Shown: positions 1 through 7,222, counted from the first letter of the stretch. The stretch is DNA of 11,344 bases from a bacterium (GCA_021813065.1 JAKALZ010000035.1:1-11344), one strand, 5' to 3'. A program made the numbers and translations. Notes: generated by a model from the sequence alone, not told the origin.

Positions 1-172
1 CGGCCGCGCGCAGCCCGATATTCACCTTCGCCAAATCTTCGACTAGCTTATCTGCCGCGACATTGAAGACGACCCTCCCCGCCCCTCGCGCCACATCGTG
101 GAATCCAAGATGTGCCAAATCTCGCGCGAGCACTTTTTCGAGACCGATCGCACACACCGCGATCGCACGCAT
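1..172 (-). CDS. THUMP-domain RlmL/YpsC-like RNA methyltransferase, N-terminal fragment
   Basis: Partial gene leaving the window at position 1; 57 N-terminal residues are visible. The reading begins MRAIAVCAIGLEKVLARDL and continues with a GRVVF strand and an ANL-like NIGLRAA stretch. This matches the start of the THUMP-containing 23S rRNA guanine-N2 methyltransferase family (RlmL, Bacillus YpsC), where an A-x-x-GLE-x-V-x-x-x-EL segment is followed by GRV-x-F and a conserved LR-x-A. Those proteins methylate a 23S rRNA guanine in the cytoplasm using S-adenosylmethionine; the catalytic domain would lie outside the window. I chose the ATG at 172 because it gives the usual family N-terminus and a promoter-like pair lies 18 nt upstream (191-219). 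An in-frame ATG at 238 would add 22 residues of unconvincing sequence. No clear Shine-Dalgarno is seen. It is divergent from tRNA-Ala. Family confidence is good; the exact member is unknown. Confidence 0.72.
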   Translation of the reverse strand, partial: MRAIAVCAIGLEKVLARDLAHLGFHDVARGAGRVVFNVAADKLVEDLAKVNIGLRAA

Positions 173-190
173 AGTAGTTGTCACAGGCGC

Positions 191-219
191 AGTATGCACA
201 GCCAGCACAGGAATTACAA
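191..219 (-). promoter_or_regulatory. Putative promoter of the methyltransferase gene
   Basis: On the minus strand TTGTAA (219-214), a 17-nt spacer and CATACT (196-191) resemble a sigma-70 promoter. The -10 ends 18 nt before the ATG at 172, predicting a leader of about 11 nt. Both boxes deviate from consensus, so this is only moderately supported. Confidence 0.35.
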
Positions 220-292
220 GCTCCGCCGCCGCATCCATACTGCGCCATGCCGACGCCACCGTACCGACGCACCGTCGCCACGCCGACGCGCC

Positions 293-322
293 TTGACATT
301 TTCGCGCCAAACACGCTAATAT
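293..322 (+). promoter_or_regulatory. Promoter of tRNA-Ala
   Basis: A perfect -35 TTGACA (293-298), an 18-nt spacer and TAATAT (317-322) lie 13 nt before the mature tRNA 5' end. The segment after the -10 begins GCCC, a G+C-rich discriminator typical of stable-RNA promoters under stringent control in Escherichia coli. Regulation here is inferred, not seen. Confidence 0.75.
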
Positions 323-335
323 GCCCAGGCATTTC

Positions 336-409
336 GGGGGTGTAGCTCAGTTGGCTAGAGCGTATGAATGGCATTCATAAGGTCGAGGGTTCAATTCCCT
401 CCACCTCCA
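336..409 (+). tRNA. tRNA-Ala (anticodon GGC)
   Basis: A complete 74-nt cloverleaf can be drawn. The acceptor stem GGGGGTG (336-342) pairs with CACCTCC (402-408), including a G3:U70 wobble, the main identity element for alanyl-tRNA synthetase. D-stem GCTC/GAGC, anticodon stem TATGA/TCATA with loop ATGGCAT (anticodon GGC at 370-372), variable loop AGGTC, and T-arm GAGGG-TTCAATT-CCCTC are all intact. The discriminator base is A409. It decodes GCC and, by wobble, GCT codons. CCA is not encoded (CGG follows), so the tail must be added by a CCA-adding enzyme. It has its own promoter upstream and a strong terminator 5 nt downstream, so it is a single-gene transcription unit. Confidence 0.96.
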
Positions 410-414
410 CGGAT

Positions 415-446
415 AAAAAAACCGTCCCAGAGGGGACGGTTTTTTT
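415..446 (+). terminator. Rho-independent terminator after tRNA-Ala
   Basis: CCGTCCC (422-428), loop AGAG and GGGACGG (433-439) form a perfect 7-bp stem, followed by seven T (440-446). Seven A (415-421) precede the stem, so it can extend to 14 bp and could also work from the other strand. Confidence 0.93.
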
Positions 447-499
447 ATTGCTTCACCAGTGAGCGCTCCTACACCATTTCTTGCGCGCAGCATTCAAGT

Positions 500-505
500 T
501 ATAAT
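500..505 (+). promoter_or_regulatory. Putative -10 box of the alcohol dehydrogenase gene
   Basis: A consensus TATAAT lies 16 nt before the ATG at 522. No good -35 is found at 16-18 nt spacing (TTTCTT at 17 nt; TTGCGC is too close at 13 nt). The start site would fall near the Shine-Dalgarno, giving a leader of about 10 nt. Confidence 0.4.
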
Positions 506-511
506 ATCTTC

Positions 512-517
512 GGAGGT
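512..517 (+). promoter_or_regulatory. Ribosome binding site fixing the alcohol dehydrogenase start
   Basis: GGAGGT with a 4-nt spacer precedes the ATG at 522. It decides against the upstream in-frame ATG at 459, which would add 21 residues with no family counterpart. Confidence 0.8.
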
Positions 518-521
518 GCTA

Positions 522-1694
522 ATGCAGAACTTCGAGTGGATAACTCCTACAAAAGTCATCTTTGGAAGCGGGATTCTCGACAAGCTCGGCGCTGAAGTAG
601 CTCAGCGCGGTACTCGGGCGCTATTCCTCTATGGAAAAGAGAGCATTAAAAAAAGCGGACTCTATTCCCGCATAGTAGCGCAGTTTAGGGATGCGGGTGT
701 TCTGTTTGTCGAGCACAGCGGCGTACAGCCCAATCCCAGGATAGCTCATGCCGAAGAAGGCGCACGAAAGATGAGGAAGCACGCACTCGATATCATCGTC
801 GCGGTTGGCGGTGGTAGCGTTATCGATGAGGCGAAGGCCATCGCGGTGGCAGCGGCCAACGACGCGCCGCTTTGGGATTACTACATCCGAAAAGCCTCAT
901 TCAGCGACGCACTTCCGGTAATCGCGGTGCAGACCCTCCCCGCGACTTCATCGGAGATGAACGCTGCCTCTGTCATGACTAACGGTGATACGCACGAGAA
1001 ATTCTCGATCCGAGGAGAGAATCTCTTTCCGAAAGTCTCTTTCCTCGACCCATCGCTGACCCTCGACATTCCTGTGCGGTACACGGCCTACGCGTGCACT
1101 GACATCCTCTCGCACCTCATGGAGGGCTACTTCACCGCGACGGGCGATTTCCCGCTCCAGGACGGCATGGTTGAAGGGGCTTGCAGAGCGGTCATGGACT
1201 CGCTCGAACTCATCTTAAAAGACCCCCGCGACTTCGAAGCGCGATCGACAATCATGTGGGCGGCAGCGCTCGCCTGGAATGGGCTTCTCAAAGCCGGAGT
1301 CGAGGGCGCCTCCATCCCCAATCACATGCTCGAGCACCCGCTGAGCGGATTCCACGATATTGCGCATGGGGCGGGACTTTCCATCGTCATTCCAGCGTGG
1401 CTTAAATATAAAAAACCTCAGATTGCTCATCGCATTCTCCTCTTCGGCGAGCGAATTTTGAGAATGGGTGACACGCTGAAAAGAAAATCCCCTCTCGATG
1501 CCGCGGATGAGGTAATCGCGGCGCTTGAGAACTGGTATAGACACATCAATACACCTGTCCGCCTTCAGGAAGCGGGAATCGCATCGCTGGATGTGAACGC
1601 GTGCACGCGACAGGCGATGGCGCTCAGCGAACTCTGGGGTGTGCCTGGATACACCGAGAAGGAAATTCGAGCGATATACGCGCTCATGGGATGA
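522..1694 (+). CDS. Iron-type alcohol dehydrogenase, YqhD/butanol dehydrogenase class
   Basis: A 390-residue cytoplasmic group III metal-dependent alcohol dehydrogenase, close to the length of E. coli YqhD (387). Such enzymes reversibly reduce aldehydes to alcohols with NAD(P)H, often in fermentation or aldehyde detoxification; the substrate here cannot be read from sequence. The N-terminal FxxxTKVIFGSG motif starts the nucleotide domain, and GGGS (96-99) is the dinucleotide-binding loop. Probable metal ligands are D194 and H198 (TDILSHLME), H268 (NHMLEH) and H282 (HDIAHGAGL), in the same spacing as YqhD. No frameshift or truncation is seen. It stands alone between a tRNA terminator and a convergent gene, with 49 nt at its 3' side holding only a weak 5-bp hairpin at 1730-1744. 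Fermentative metabolism is a plausible context. Confidence 0.93.
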   Translation: MQNFEWITPTKVIFGSGILDKLGAEVAQRGTRALFLYGKESIKKSGLYSRIVAQFRDAGVLFVEHSGVQPNPRIAHAEEGARKMRKHALDIIVAVGGGSVIDEAKAIAVAAANDAPLWDYYIRKASFSDALPVIAVQTLPATSSEMNAASVMTNGDTHEKFSIRGENLFPKVSFLDPSLTLDIPVRYTAYACTDILSHLMEGYFTATGDFPLQDGMVEGACRAVMDSLELILKDPRDFEARSTIMWAAALAWNGLLKAGVEGASIPNHMLEHPLSGFHDIAHGAGLSIVIPAWLKYKKPQIAHRILLFGERILRMGDTLKRKSPLDAADEVIAALENWYRHINTPVRLQEAGIASLDVNACTRQAMALSELWGVPGYTEKEIRAIYALMG

Positions 1695-1743
1695 ATCGCT
1701 CGGATGAAACCACGGATATGATTCACTCAAACGGGGATACCGT

Positions 1744-4581
1744 TCATTCGAGCGAAGTCTGCGCTCCCACCGAGATATGGAACGGATACCCTCCCGCATA
1801 GACAGGCTGAAATGCCCACGCCGCTTCAAGGATAAGCTTCGTATGGGTCGCACCTCCAAGCCCTGCCAAGATCGCTGTATCAGCGGTCGCTCGCGCGAAT
1901 GCTGAGCTCAATATCCCTGGTGCTCCAGAGATGTCAAGACCCGAGGCGCGTAGCCCAATATTTCCAGTGACTCGCCGAATTCCCAGCGAAGGCAAGAAGG
2001 GCAATTGAACCATCGATCCAATCTCAATATTGAAAAGGAGAGCCTGCGCTTCTCCGAAAGCATACCAGTTTGATTGGGAAAGGTACTCACGATACTCAGC
2101 ATACTCCGGATAGGGAAGATCCGCCGAAGAAATGCGCGAATTCCCGGCATATTCAATGAATCGAAGTCCTGGGGAAAACGCGACACCCCCAAAAGGCGCC
2201 AGCGAGCCATACAGCGAAATTGAGAGAATCCCCTTTCGCGATAGTGAGCCTGATACCGACACTCCCCCGAAACCACCGCCGTTCGATAGCTCATACTCGG
2301 CACGGACGACGCTCGAAAATCCTCGCTCGATATATGGTGGCTCACGAGAAGAGAACAAGCTCGCGTAACCCGCGCTGAATCCGATCGAATATGTACCGTA
2401 GTCAGGCGATATTACGAACACATCGCTCAGAGGATAATTGTTCCGCACACCGACGCAAGCGCCGTAGAGATTCGCGGAGATGATTCGATAGGTGGGCACA
2501 AGCGCATGCCGCCAGGAAATTGATGCGCCCAAAGAAGACTTTCTCGCGATTGGTAAAGTGGACACAGCCTGATCCGATGCCAAGAGCCCAAATTGCCAGA
2601 GACTTGTGGCAAGTCGCAGAGTGATCGAGGTCGCTGGCCGCTCAGTCGACAAATCCCATCCCCCAAAAAGCAACCAGGAGAGTCGCTCCGTGATATCGCT
2701 CGCGACCATACCAATTCCGATACGCGAGCTGTCCGCGTAGGGGAAACGACTTGTGACAAAAGTCAAGGGAAAACGAGAGGACTTTAGGGAGGGGTTAAAA
2801 GCGTCAAGAACATCGGGCGAATCTGTTGGATGACGATTGATCCAGTCAGCCAGCGGAATCCAGGAGATCGGCTTCTCGGTCGCATTGAAGGCCGCAAGAT
2901 CGAAAAGTCGAATAGAACTGTGTCCATCCGCGTTTGAACCGCGGTAGACAACTCGATGATCGTCGAGAAAGGTCGGTTCGCTCACACCCCAGGGAGGAGA
3001 CATTTCCCCTACACGAAGTTGCCACGTTCCCTTTGTTTCCTCAAGAATCGCGAGACGCGAGAGTCCTTCGTCAGGGATGACCTGCAACGCGAATCGGATT
3101 GTATCATACTGAGTGCCAGTCGAATTTCGATAGCCTGGTGAAATCCACCGCAGCGAGGCAGCGCCTATGTCAGCGACTTCAATCTGGCCATCGGGCAATT
3201 TTCGCGCGGGCAGAACTGCGGGACCGCTTCGGCCAAGACCATAGAGTATGTCGGTTTCTGTATCCCGCCAAGAATCGTATATGAAAAAGTCTGTGGGAGA
3301 GATAATGCCCGATGAGTTAAGCGCTTCTCCTGCTTTGGGGATGGGAAGGTCACGCTCAAAATGAAGAACTCCAGTATCGAACTCATAGCTATAGCGTGCG
3401 GGAATCTCCTGGTTGTCGGGGGTTGTGCGGATCCAGTCGATGTTTAGACTTTGAAACCTTACGTTAAAAAAAATGTTACGTAAAGTTCCGTCGGCGTCAA
3501 AAATCCGCCGACTATTCCCCTTTTCTCCCTCCGCGCTCAGCGCATACACGCCCCTTCTCTCAAGATCGACAAAATAAACTTCTCCGCCACCAGCTCCCAG
3601 CGCCCCCACATACCCTTCGAAAATCTCAGCGCTTCCATCGTCGGCGCTCTTCGCCATTCCCGCGTCGAACCACGCCAAGAAGTCGTTCCATAGAGTTTCT
3701 GAGCTCTCTCCAGTTTCTCGCTCAAGTATGCCATCGCTCGTGAGCGTCCCATCGAATCCCCGCAGCATATTGCCGCTATCCCCCGACTTCCAAAGCCTCG
3801 ATATGATTTCAGGGCCAAAACGCTTATTCAGATAGTCGACGAAGAGGCCGCCGTACAGATACGGCAAACTACCTGATCCATAAAAATCTCTAAGCCCCGA
3901 AACATCCCAGAAATCGCGCGATATTTTCTGCGCCCGCTCGAGTCTCACATATTCGAGCGCCGCGGGATCGTTCAGCCGCCCCACCGCTCCGCGCAGAGCG
4001 CTGATGGAGCCCCCCCGAACCTCTCCATCGCTCCGGTTTTCGAGTCTGCTCTCTGCCCACACCGCCGTGCCCTCAACAATAGCCTGAGGCATCATCCAGA
4101 CCTCAGGCGCAACCCAATCGCCCCCGATCCACGACGCAACACGCCAGAAAGTCGTTTTCTCATTGAGAGTTATATAATGCACAAGCTCATGAAGAAATAC
4201 CGATCGAAGCTCGTCTTCGAGTGTGGCGAGCTGACTCCGTGGATCCGCCGATGCTAAAAAAATAACAATCTTATTGGATGGATAGAGCGTCGCAAAACCA
4301 TTCAGCGAAGTTTGATAATCCGTGAGCAACACAGGGATGCGACCCTTCATTGGGCTCACACCGAAGAAATCGAGGAGTGTCGCATAGGTATCATCAGCGA
4401 AATTCGAGAGCCGAGACGCTTGGTGCCGCAACGTTTTCGGTGCGTAAATATCAAAAGCTTTTGTCGGTATAAGGACAAGCGGCTCAAGGGTATGCAATAG
4501 CTGCCCATGCGCCTGTGAGATTCCTATTGTGAGTAGTAGCATCGCGAGCAGCCAGCCTCTCGCTCTTGGTCCCTGACGCAT
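1744..4581 (-). CDS. Exported peptidase-MA-like metalloprotease with propeller-like middle and outer-membrane barrel
   Basis: This 945-residue protein begins with RARG followed by a hydrophobic stretch (about 10-25) and an AHG/Q-type cleavage site, a signal peptide. Residues about 40-310 look like a peptidase-MA (gluzincin) domain: HELVH at 131-135 supplies the HExxH zinc motif, and E170 in VEGTAVWAES is a good third-ligand candidate. Residues about 320-600 have short beta-rich repeats with tryptophan and aspartate turns, like a degenerate TolB/WD40 propeller. From about 600 to the end, alternating hydrophobic and polar strands, aromatic belts and glycine-rich turns resemble an outer-membrane beta-barrel. 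The last residue is E rather than the classical F. I infer a surface or outer-membrane-anchored protease or adhesin; substrate unknown. An alternative is a proteolytically inactive assembly or transport protein. The only in-frame upstream ATG (4596) hits TGA, supporting this start. Confidence 0.8.
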   Translation of the reverse strand: MRQGPRARGWLLAMLLLTIGISQAHGQLLHTLEPLVLIPTKAFDIYAPKTLRHQASRLSNFADDTYATLLDFFGVSPMKGRIPVLLTDYQTSLNGFATLYPSNKIVIFLASADPRSQLATLEDELRSVFLHELVHYITLNEKTTFWRVASWIGGDWVAPEVWMMPQAIVEGTAVWAESRLENRSDGEVRGGSISALRGAVGRLNDPAALEYVRLERAQKISRDFWDVSGLRDFYGSGSLPYLYGGLFVDYLNKRFGPEIISRLWKSGDSGNMLRGFDGTLTSDGILERETGESSETLWNDFLAWFDAGMAKSADDGSAEIFEGYVGALGAGGGEVYFVDLERRGVYALSAEGEKGNSRRIFDADGTLRNIFFNVRFQSLNIDWIRTTPDNQEIPARYSYEFDTGVLHFERDLPIPKAGEALNSSGIISPTDFFIYDSWRDTETDILYGLGRSGPAVLPARKLPDGQIEVADIGAASLRWISPGYRNSTGTQYDTIRFALQVIPDEGLSRLAILEETKGTWQLRVGEMSPPWGVSEPTFLDDHRVVYRGSNADGHSSIRLFDLAAFNATEKPISWIPLADWINRHPTDSPDVLDAFNPSLKSSRFPLTFVTSRFPYADSSRIGIGMVASDITERLSWLLFGGWDLSTERPATSITLRLATSLWQFGLLASDQAVSTLPIARKSSLGASISWRHALVPTYRIISANLYGACVGVRNNYPLSDVFVISPDYGTYSIGFSAGYASLFSSREPPYIERGFSSVVRAEYELSNGGGFGGVSVSGSLSRKGILSISLYGSLAPFGGVAFSPGLRFIEYAGNSRISSADLPYPEYAEYREYLSQSNWYAFGEAQALLFNIEIGSMVQLPFLPSLGIRRVTGNIGLRASGLDISGAPGILSSAFARATADTAILAGLGGATHTKLILEAAWAFQPVYAGGYPFHISVGAQTSLE

Positions 4582-4591
4582 GCTTCACTGT

Positions 4592-4600
4592 ACCATAGCA
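4592..4600 (-). promoter_or_regulatory. Putative extended -10 promoter of the protease-barrel gene
   Basis: TGC-TATGGT on the minus strand fits an extended -10. It ends 10 nt before the ATG at 4581, implying a leader of about 4 nt. There is no well-spaced -35; TTGAAG (4624-4619) is 21 nt away. Confidence 0.3.
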
Positions 4601-4630
4601 GCACGCCGACTTTAATCGCTTCAATCCCGC

Positions 4631-4659
4631 TTGACCCCCTCTTCACGCCCACATATCAT
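4631..4659 (+). promoter_or_regulatory. Promoter of the HAD phosphatase gene
   Basis: TTGACC (4631-4636), a 17-nt spacer and TATCAT (4654-4659). The -10 ends 11 nt before the ATG at 4671, so the transcript should begin about 5 nt before the start codon. No Shine-Dalgarno fits between them. Confidence 0.6.
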
Positions 4660-4670
4660 GCTTCTGAAAT

Positions 4671-5501
4671 ATGAAACCGCATACTCACGAGAAAAACCTG
4701 GTGCCCATTTCCTCACTTCGCGCGGAAGAAGCTAGGCGCGTTCGCTATATTCTGATGGATATCGACGACACCCTCACCACCGATGGAAAACTCCCCGCCG
4801 AGAGCTACGCCGCGCTCTGGCAATTGCACAGCTCGGGGCTCACCGTGGTTCCTATCACGGGAAGACCTGCCGGATGGTGCGATCTCATCGCGCGCGAGTG
4901 GCCTGTCGATGGCGTGGTTGGCGAAAACGGAGCCTTCGCGCTTTGGGAAAACGCGGGTCATAGACTCGCTTCAATGACCCACCCCGAGGCAATCAGCAAC
5001 AGCGATTCGCGCCTCATCGTGCTCCGCGATGAAGTCCTCGCGCAAATACCAGGCGCTCGACTCGCCCGCGACCAGTTCTCGCGACTCTACGACATCGCGA
5101 TCGATTTCGCTGAGGAAGAACCCCAACTTCCTCTCTCCGCGGCTCATGAGATTCTATCTATTTTTTTGAAGGGAGGAGCCCGGGCTAAAATCTCCTCGAT
5201 TCATGTCAACGCGTGGATGGGAGACTACGACAAACTCTCAACGGCGCTGCTCTACCTCAAAACACGTTTCGGTTACGATGATGTCCGGGATTCTGGTTCC
5301 GTGATCTTTGTAGGAGATTCTCCAAACGATGAACCTATGTTCTCACATTTTCCGATCGCATGCGGAGTGGCAAACGTGCATCGATACCGCGATTTCATGA
5401 AGGCGTTGCCGCACTTCGTGACGCGCTTCGAATCCGGCGCGGGATTCGCGGAGTTCGCCGCCACATTCATCGCACGGCGAAGCGGAATTGCCATAAATTG
5501 A
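4671..5501 (+). CDS. HAD-superfamily type IIB phosphatase (Cof / sugar-phosphatase-like)
   Basis: A 276-residue soluble hydrolase of the haloacid dehalogenase superfamily. All four motifs are present: DxDxT in MDIDDTLT (nucleophile D30, acid/base D32), motif II threonine T63 in PITGR, motif III lysine K188 in GDYDK, and motif IV GDSPNDEPMF with D216 and D220 for magnesium. The long cap between motifs II and III (about 85-180) is type C2B, as in Cof, sucrose-6-phosphate and mannosyl-3-phosphoglycerate phosphatases. The likely reaction is hydrolysis of a phosphorylated sugar or related metabolite; the substrate is not predictable. The N-terminus before the first strand is about 24 residues longer than needed. 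A GTG at 4701 after GAGA is an alternative start, but promoter position allows the ATG. The stop codon lies inside the -35 box of the next gene. Confidence 0.88.
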   Translation: MKPHTHEKNLVPISSLRAEEARRVRYILMDIDDTLTTDGKLPAESYAALWQLHSSGLTVVPITGRPAGWCDLIAREWPVDGVVGENGAFALWENAGHRLASMTHPEAISNSDSRLIVLRDEVLAQIPGARLARDQFSRLYDIAIDFAEEEPQLPLSAAHEILSIFLKGGARAKISSIHVNAWMGDYDKLSTALLYLKTRFGYDDVRDSGSVIFVGDSPNDEPMFSHFPIACGVANVHRYRDFMKALPHFVTRFESGAGFAEFAATFIARRSGIAIN

Positions 5502-5526
5502 CACCTTTCTCAAAACTGCCTATAGT
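5498..5526 (+). promoter_or_regulatory. Promoter of the acyltransferase gene
   Basis: Consensus -35 TTGACA (5498-5503), 17-nt spacer and TATAGT (5521-5526). The TGA stop of the phosphatase gene (5499-5501) lies within the -35 box. The predicted start near 5533 leaves a leader of about 11 nt containing AGGA (5535-5538), 5 nt before the ATG at 5544. Confidence 0.78.
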
Positions 5527-5543
5527 GATTTTTTAGGATTAGT

Positions 5544-6431
5544 ATGGAAACTATCAAGAGCAGGTACGGCCACCTCATCGGTGAGCTTATGACTCATGTA
5601 CCGAAAGAAGCCCAGGTTTCCGAACTCAATGTGTATCAGGAAGGCGCCCGGTCCATACTTCCATTTATTGACACAATCATCGATGACTATCTTGACGACT
5701 GTTCATCCATAGAAGGTTTAGAACACCTAGAATCCTTGCATGCTGATGCTTCTCGCGGAGAATCTTGCCTTCTGTTAATGGAACACTACTCGAATTTCGA
5801 TCTTCCCGTCTTCCACTATCTGCTCAGAAAGGCCAGTACCGACGGCGACGCTCTCGCCTCCAACATCGTGGCAATCGCTGGCATCAAGCTCAACGAGGAG
5901 AACCCCGCCGTCCATGCCTTTGCGCGCGCCTACACCCGCATTGTTATCTACCCTTCGCGCTCAATGCAGATCATCAAAGAGAAGTTCAAAGATCCGAAAG
6001 AGCTCTACCATGAGATGAAGCGCAGTCTCTCAATCAACCACGCGGCGATGAAAGCGCTCGCCAACGCGAAACAGAACGGCAAGATGATCCTTGTTTTTCC
6101 CGCGGGTACGCGCTATCGACCCTGGGATCCCTCTTCGAAGCAGGGGGTGCGCGAAATCGCGTCGTATATCAAATCCTTCTCGAAATTCTGTTTGGTATCG
6201 ATCAATGGCAATATCCTCAGGCTCAACACTTCTGGCGATATGGGTGAAGATATCCTTCACCACGACCGTATTATCTACAGCGTGAGCCCCGTCCACGACA
6301 GCAAGGAATTCCTCGAGTCAGTAAAATATGACCTTCACTTTCGCGATGACAAGAAACAGGCGGTTGTCGACACGATCATGGATCTTCTTGAAGCAATGCA
6401 CCAGGAGACCGAAAACCGCTGCAACGGTTAA
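5544..6431 (+). CDS. PlsC-like phospholipid/glycerol acyltransferase
   Basis: A 295-residue protein of the glycerolipid acyltransferase superfamily, which transfers acyl chains to glycerol-3-phosphate or lysophosphatidate at the inner face of the membrane. Motif I is HYSNFD (H81, D86), the catalytic HX4D. Motif III is FPAGTRYRPW (185-194), where the usual glutamate of FPEGTR is replaced by alanine. This departs from PlsC and is partly reminiscent of the SGGR motif of chloroplast-type glycerol-3-phosphate acyltransferases. There is no strong membrane segment, again unlike typical PlsC, and about 60 residues precede the core. I infer a soluble or peripheral GPAT/AGPAT of a spirochaete type. It follows the phosphatase gene by 42 nt but has its own consensus promoter, so it can be transcribed separately. 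It ends 2 nt from the convergent rhomboid gene with no terminator between. Confidence 0.82.
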   Translation: METIKSRYGHLIGELMTHVPKEAQVSELNVYQEGARSILPFIDTIIDDYLDDCSSIEGLEHLESLHADASRGESCLLLMEHYSNFDLPVFHYLLRKASTDGDALASNIVAIAGIKLNEENPAVHAFARAYTRIVIYPSRSMQIIKEKFKDPKELYHEMKRSLSINHAAMKALANAKQNGKMILVFPAGTRYRPWDPSSKQGVREIASYIKSFSKFCLVSINGNILRLNTSGDMGEDILHHDRIIYSVSPVHDSKEFLESVKYDLHFRDDKKQAVVDTIMDLLEAMHQETENRCNG

Positions 6432-6433
6432 GA

Positions 6434-7066
6434 CTAACGCTCTCGCAGCCGTTTCATTGGATTGACTCCCAATCGCAAGGGGAAATACCCTACTCCCGCG
6501 ATAAATCCCGCAAGGTGCGTGAGGTGCGCGACCGAACTCGCTGCCCCTACAAAAGAAGAGATTATCTCAATCGCGGTGTACCCAATCACCATGATGGGCG
6601 CCCGTATCGGGATAATGCCATAGAGATAGACCTTCGCTTTTGGATACAGTACAGCAAATGCTAGGAGCAGCGCGAATATCGCGCCCGACGCGCCGAGCAA
6701 CATAGTGTTCCACGCGCCAGACAACGCGTAGATCGCGTATGAGGCGATGCCCGCGAAGAGTCCCGATCCAAGGTAATACATAAGGAATTCATAGCTGCCG
6801 AGCGTGCGCTCCACAGGCACACCAAAGAAATAGAGCCCGATCATATTCACGAGGAGGTGGGTAAGATTCGCGTGCGCGAACATGTAGGTGAACACCTGCC
6901 AGACCCATCCCGCCGATACCGCTTGAGGGCTCAGCGCAAGAATAGCCGTGAGTGGTTGCCATACGTATCCGAGCGCGAATACGAGCACATTGGCCGCGAT
7001 AAGATAGAGCGTCGCGTTGAAAAATTTGAATTTAAAGGGTCGCCGCAGCAGTGAGTTAGGATTCAT
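6434..7066 (-). CDS. Rhomboid-family intramembrane serine protease
   Basis: A 210-residue inner-membrane protein with about six hydrophobic segments, the length of a minimal bacterial rhomboid. The catalytic serine is S127 in GASG, and the histidine is H184 in HLTHLAGFIAG. H70 and N74 in THLLVNMIGLYFFG match the oxyanion-hole helix seen as HxxxN in GlpG. All active-site residues are present, so it should be an active protease cleaving transmembrane helices within the bilayer. Substrates are unknown. The N-terminus (MNPNSLLRRPF) is short and basic, and the tail PMKRLRER is cytoplasmic by charge. No Shine-Dalgarno is present, and a -10-like TATACT ends 8 nt before the ATG, suggesting a leaderless or nearly leaderless transcript. 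It converges on the acyltransferase gene with a 2-nt gap. Confidence 0.93.
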   Translation of the reverse strand: MNPNSLLRRPFKFKFFNATLYLIAANVLVFALGYVWQPLTAILALSPQAVSAGWVWQVFTYMFAHANLTHLLVNMIGLYFFGVPVERTLGSYEFLMYYLGSGLFAGIASYAIYALSGAWNTMLLGASGAIFALLLAFAVLYPKAKVYLYGIIPIRAPIMVIGYTAIEIISSFVGAASSVAHLTHLAGFIAGVGYFPLRLGVNPMKRLRER

Positions 7067-7074
7067 GCGTTAAA

Positions 7075-7101
7075 AGTATAGAAATTCGATCAATTGAACA
7101 A
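7075..7101 (-). promoter_or_regulatory. Putative promoter of the rhomboid gene
   Basis: TATACT (7080-7075) with TTGTTC (7101-7096) at 15-nt spacing, which is short. The start would fall 1-2 nt before the ATG at 7066. The -10 is good; the -35 is doubtful. Confidence 0.4.
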
Positions 7102-7171
7102 GGATGAGCCCGGCTCGCGAGAAGCGTGCCACGGGGAATGTGTGGTCCTTGCGCATACCCTATTACATGCG

Positions 7172-7199
7172 AAAGGCCACCCGCTTTGGGCGGATGGCC
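7172..7199 (-). terminator. Hairpin terminator of the secreted-protein gene
   Basis: On the minus strand GGCCATCCGC (7199-7190), loop CCAAA and GCGGGTGGCC (7184-7175) form a 10-bp stem with one T-G pair, followed by TTT (7174-7172). It lies 23 nt after the stop at 7223. The T tract is short, so it is a moderate terminator. Confidence 0.6.
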
Positions 7200-7222
7200 C
7201 TTCTGGTGTTGCTCCGGAGCGA

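Noticed and set aside
159..166. GCGATCGC palindromes (also near 8809) as HIP1-like or methylation signals
   Set aside because: Only a few copies are seen, and the A/T-C-G-C-G composition of the coding regions makes chance occurrence likely.
235..292. Repeated CGACGC-like units as a tandem repeat
   Set aside because: The units are irregular and short. They look like GC-rich low complexity rather than a defined repeat array.
459..521. Upstream in-frame ATG for the alcohol dehydrogenase
   Set aside because: The extra 21 residues precede the family N-terminus, and a GGAGGT sits directly before the ATG at 522.
1730..1744. Hairpin AACGG-GGATA-CCGTT between convergent genes as a terminator
   Set aside because: It has only five base pairs and no T tract on either strand.
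1215..1859. A 214-codon open frame on the minus strand over the alcohol dehydrogenase and the end of the protease gene
   Set aside because: It is rich in Arg and Ser, has no domain features, and lies antisense to two genes with clear family motifs. It is a GC-driven shadow.
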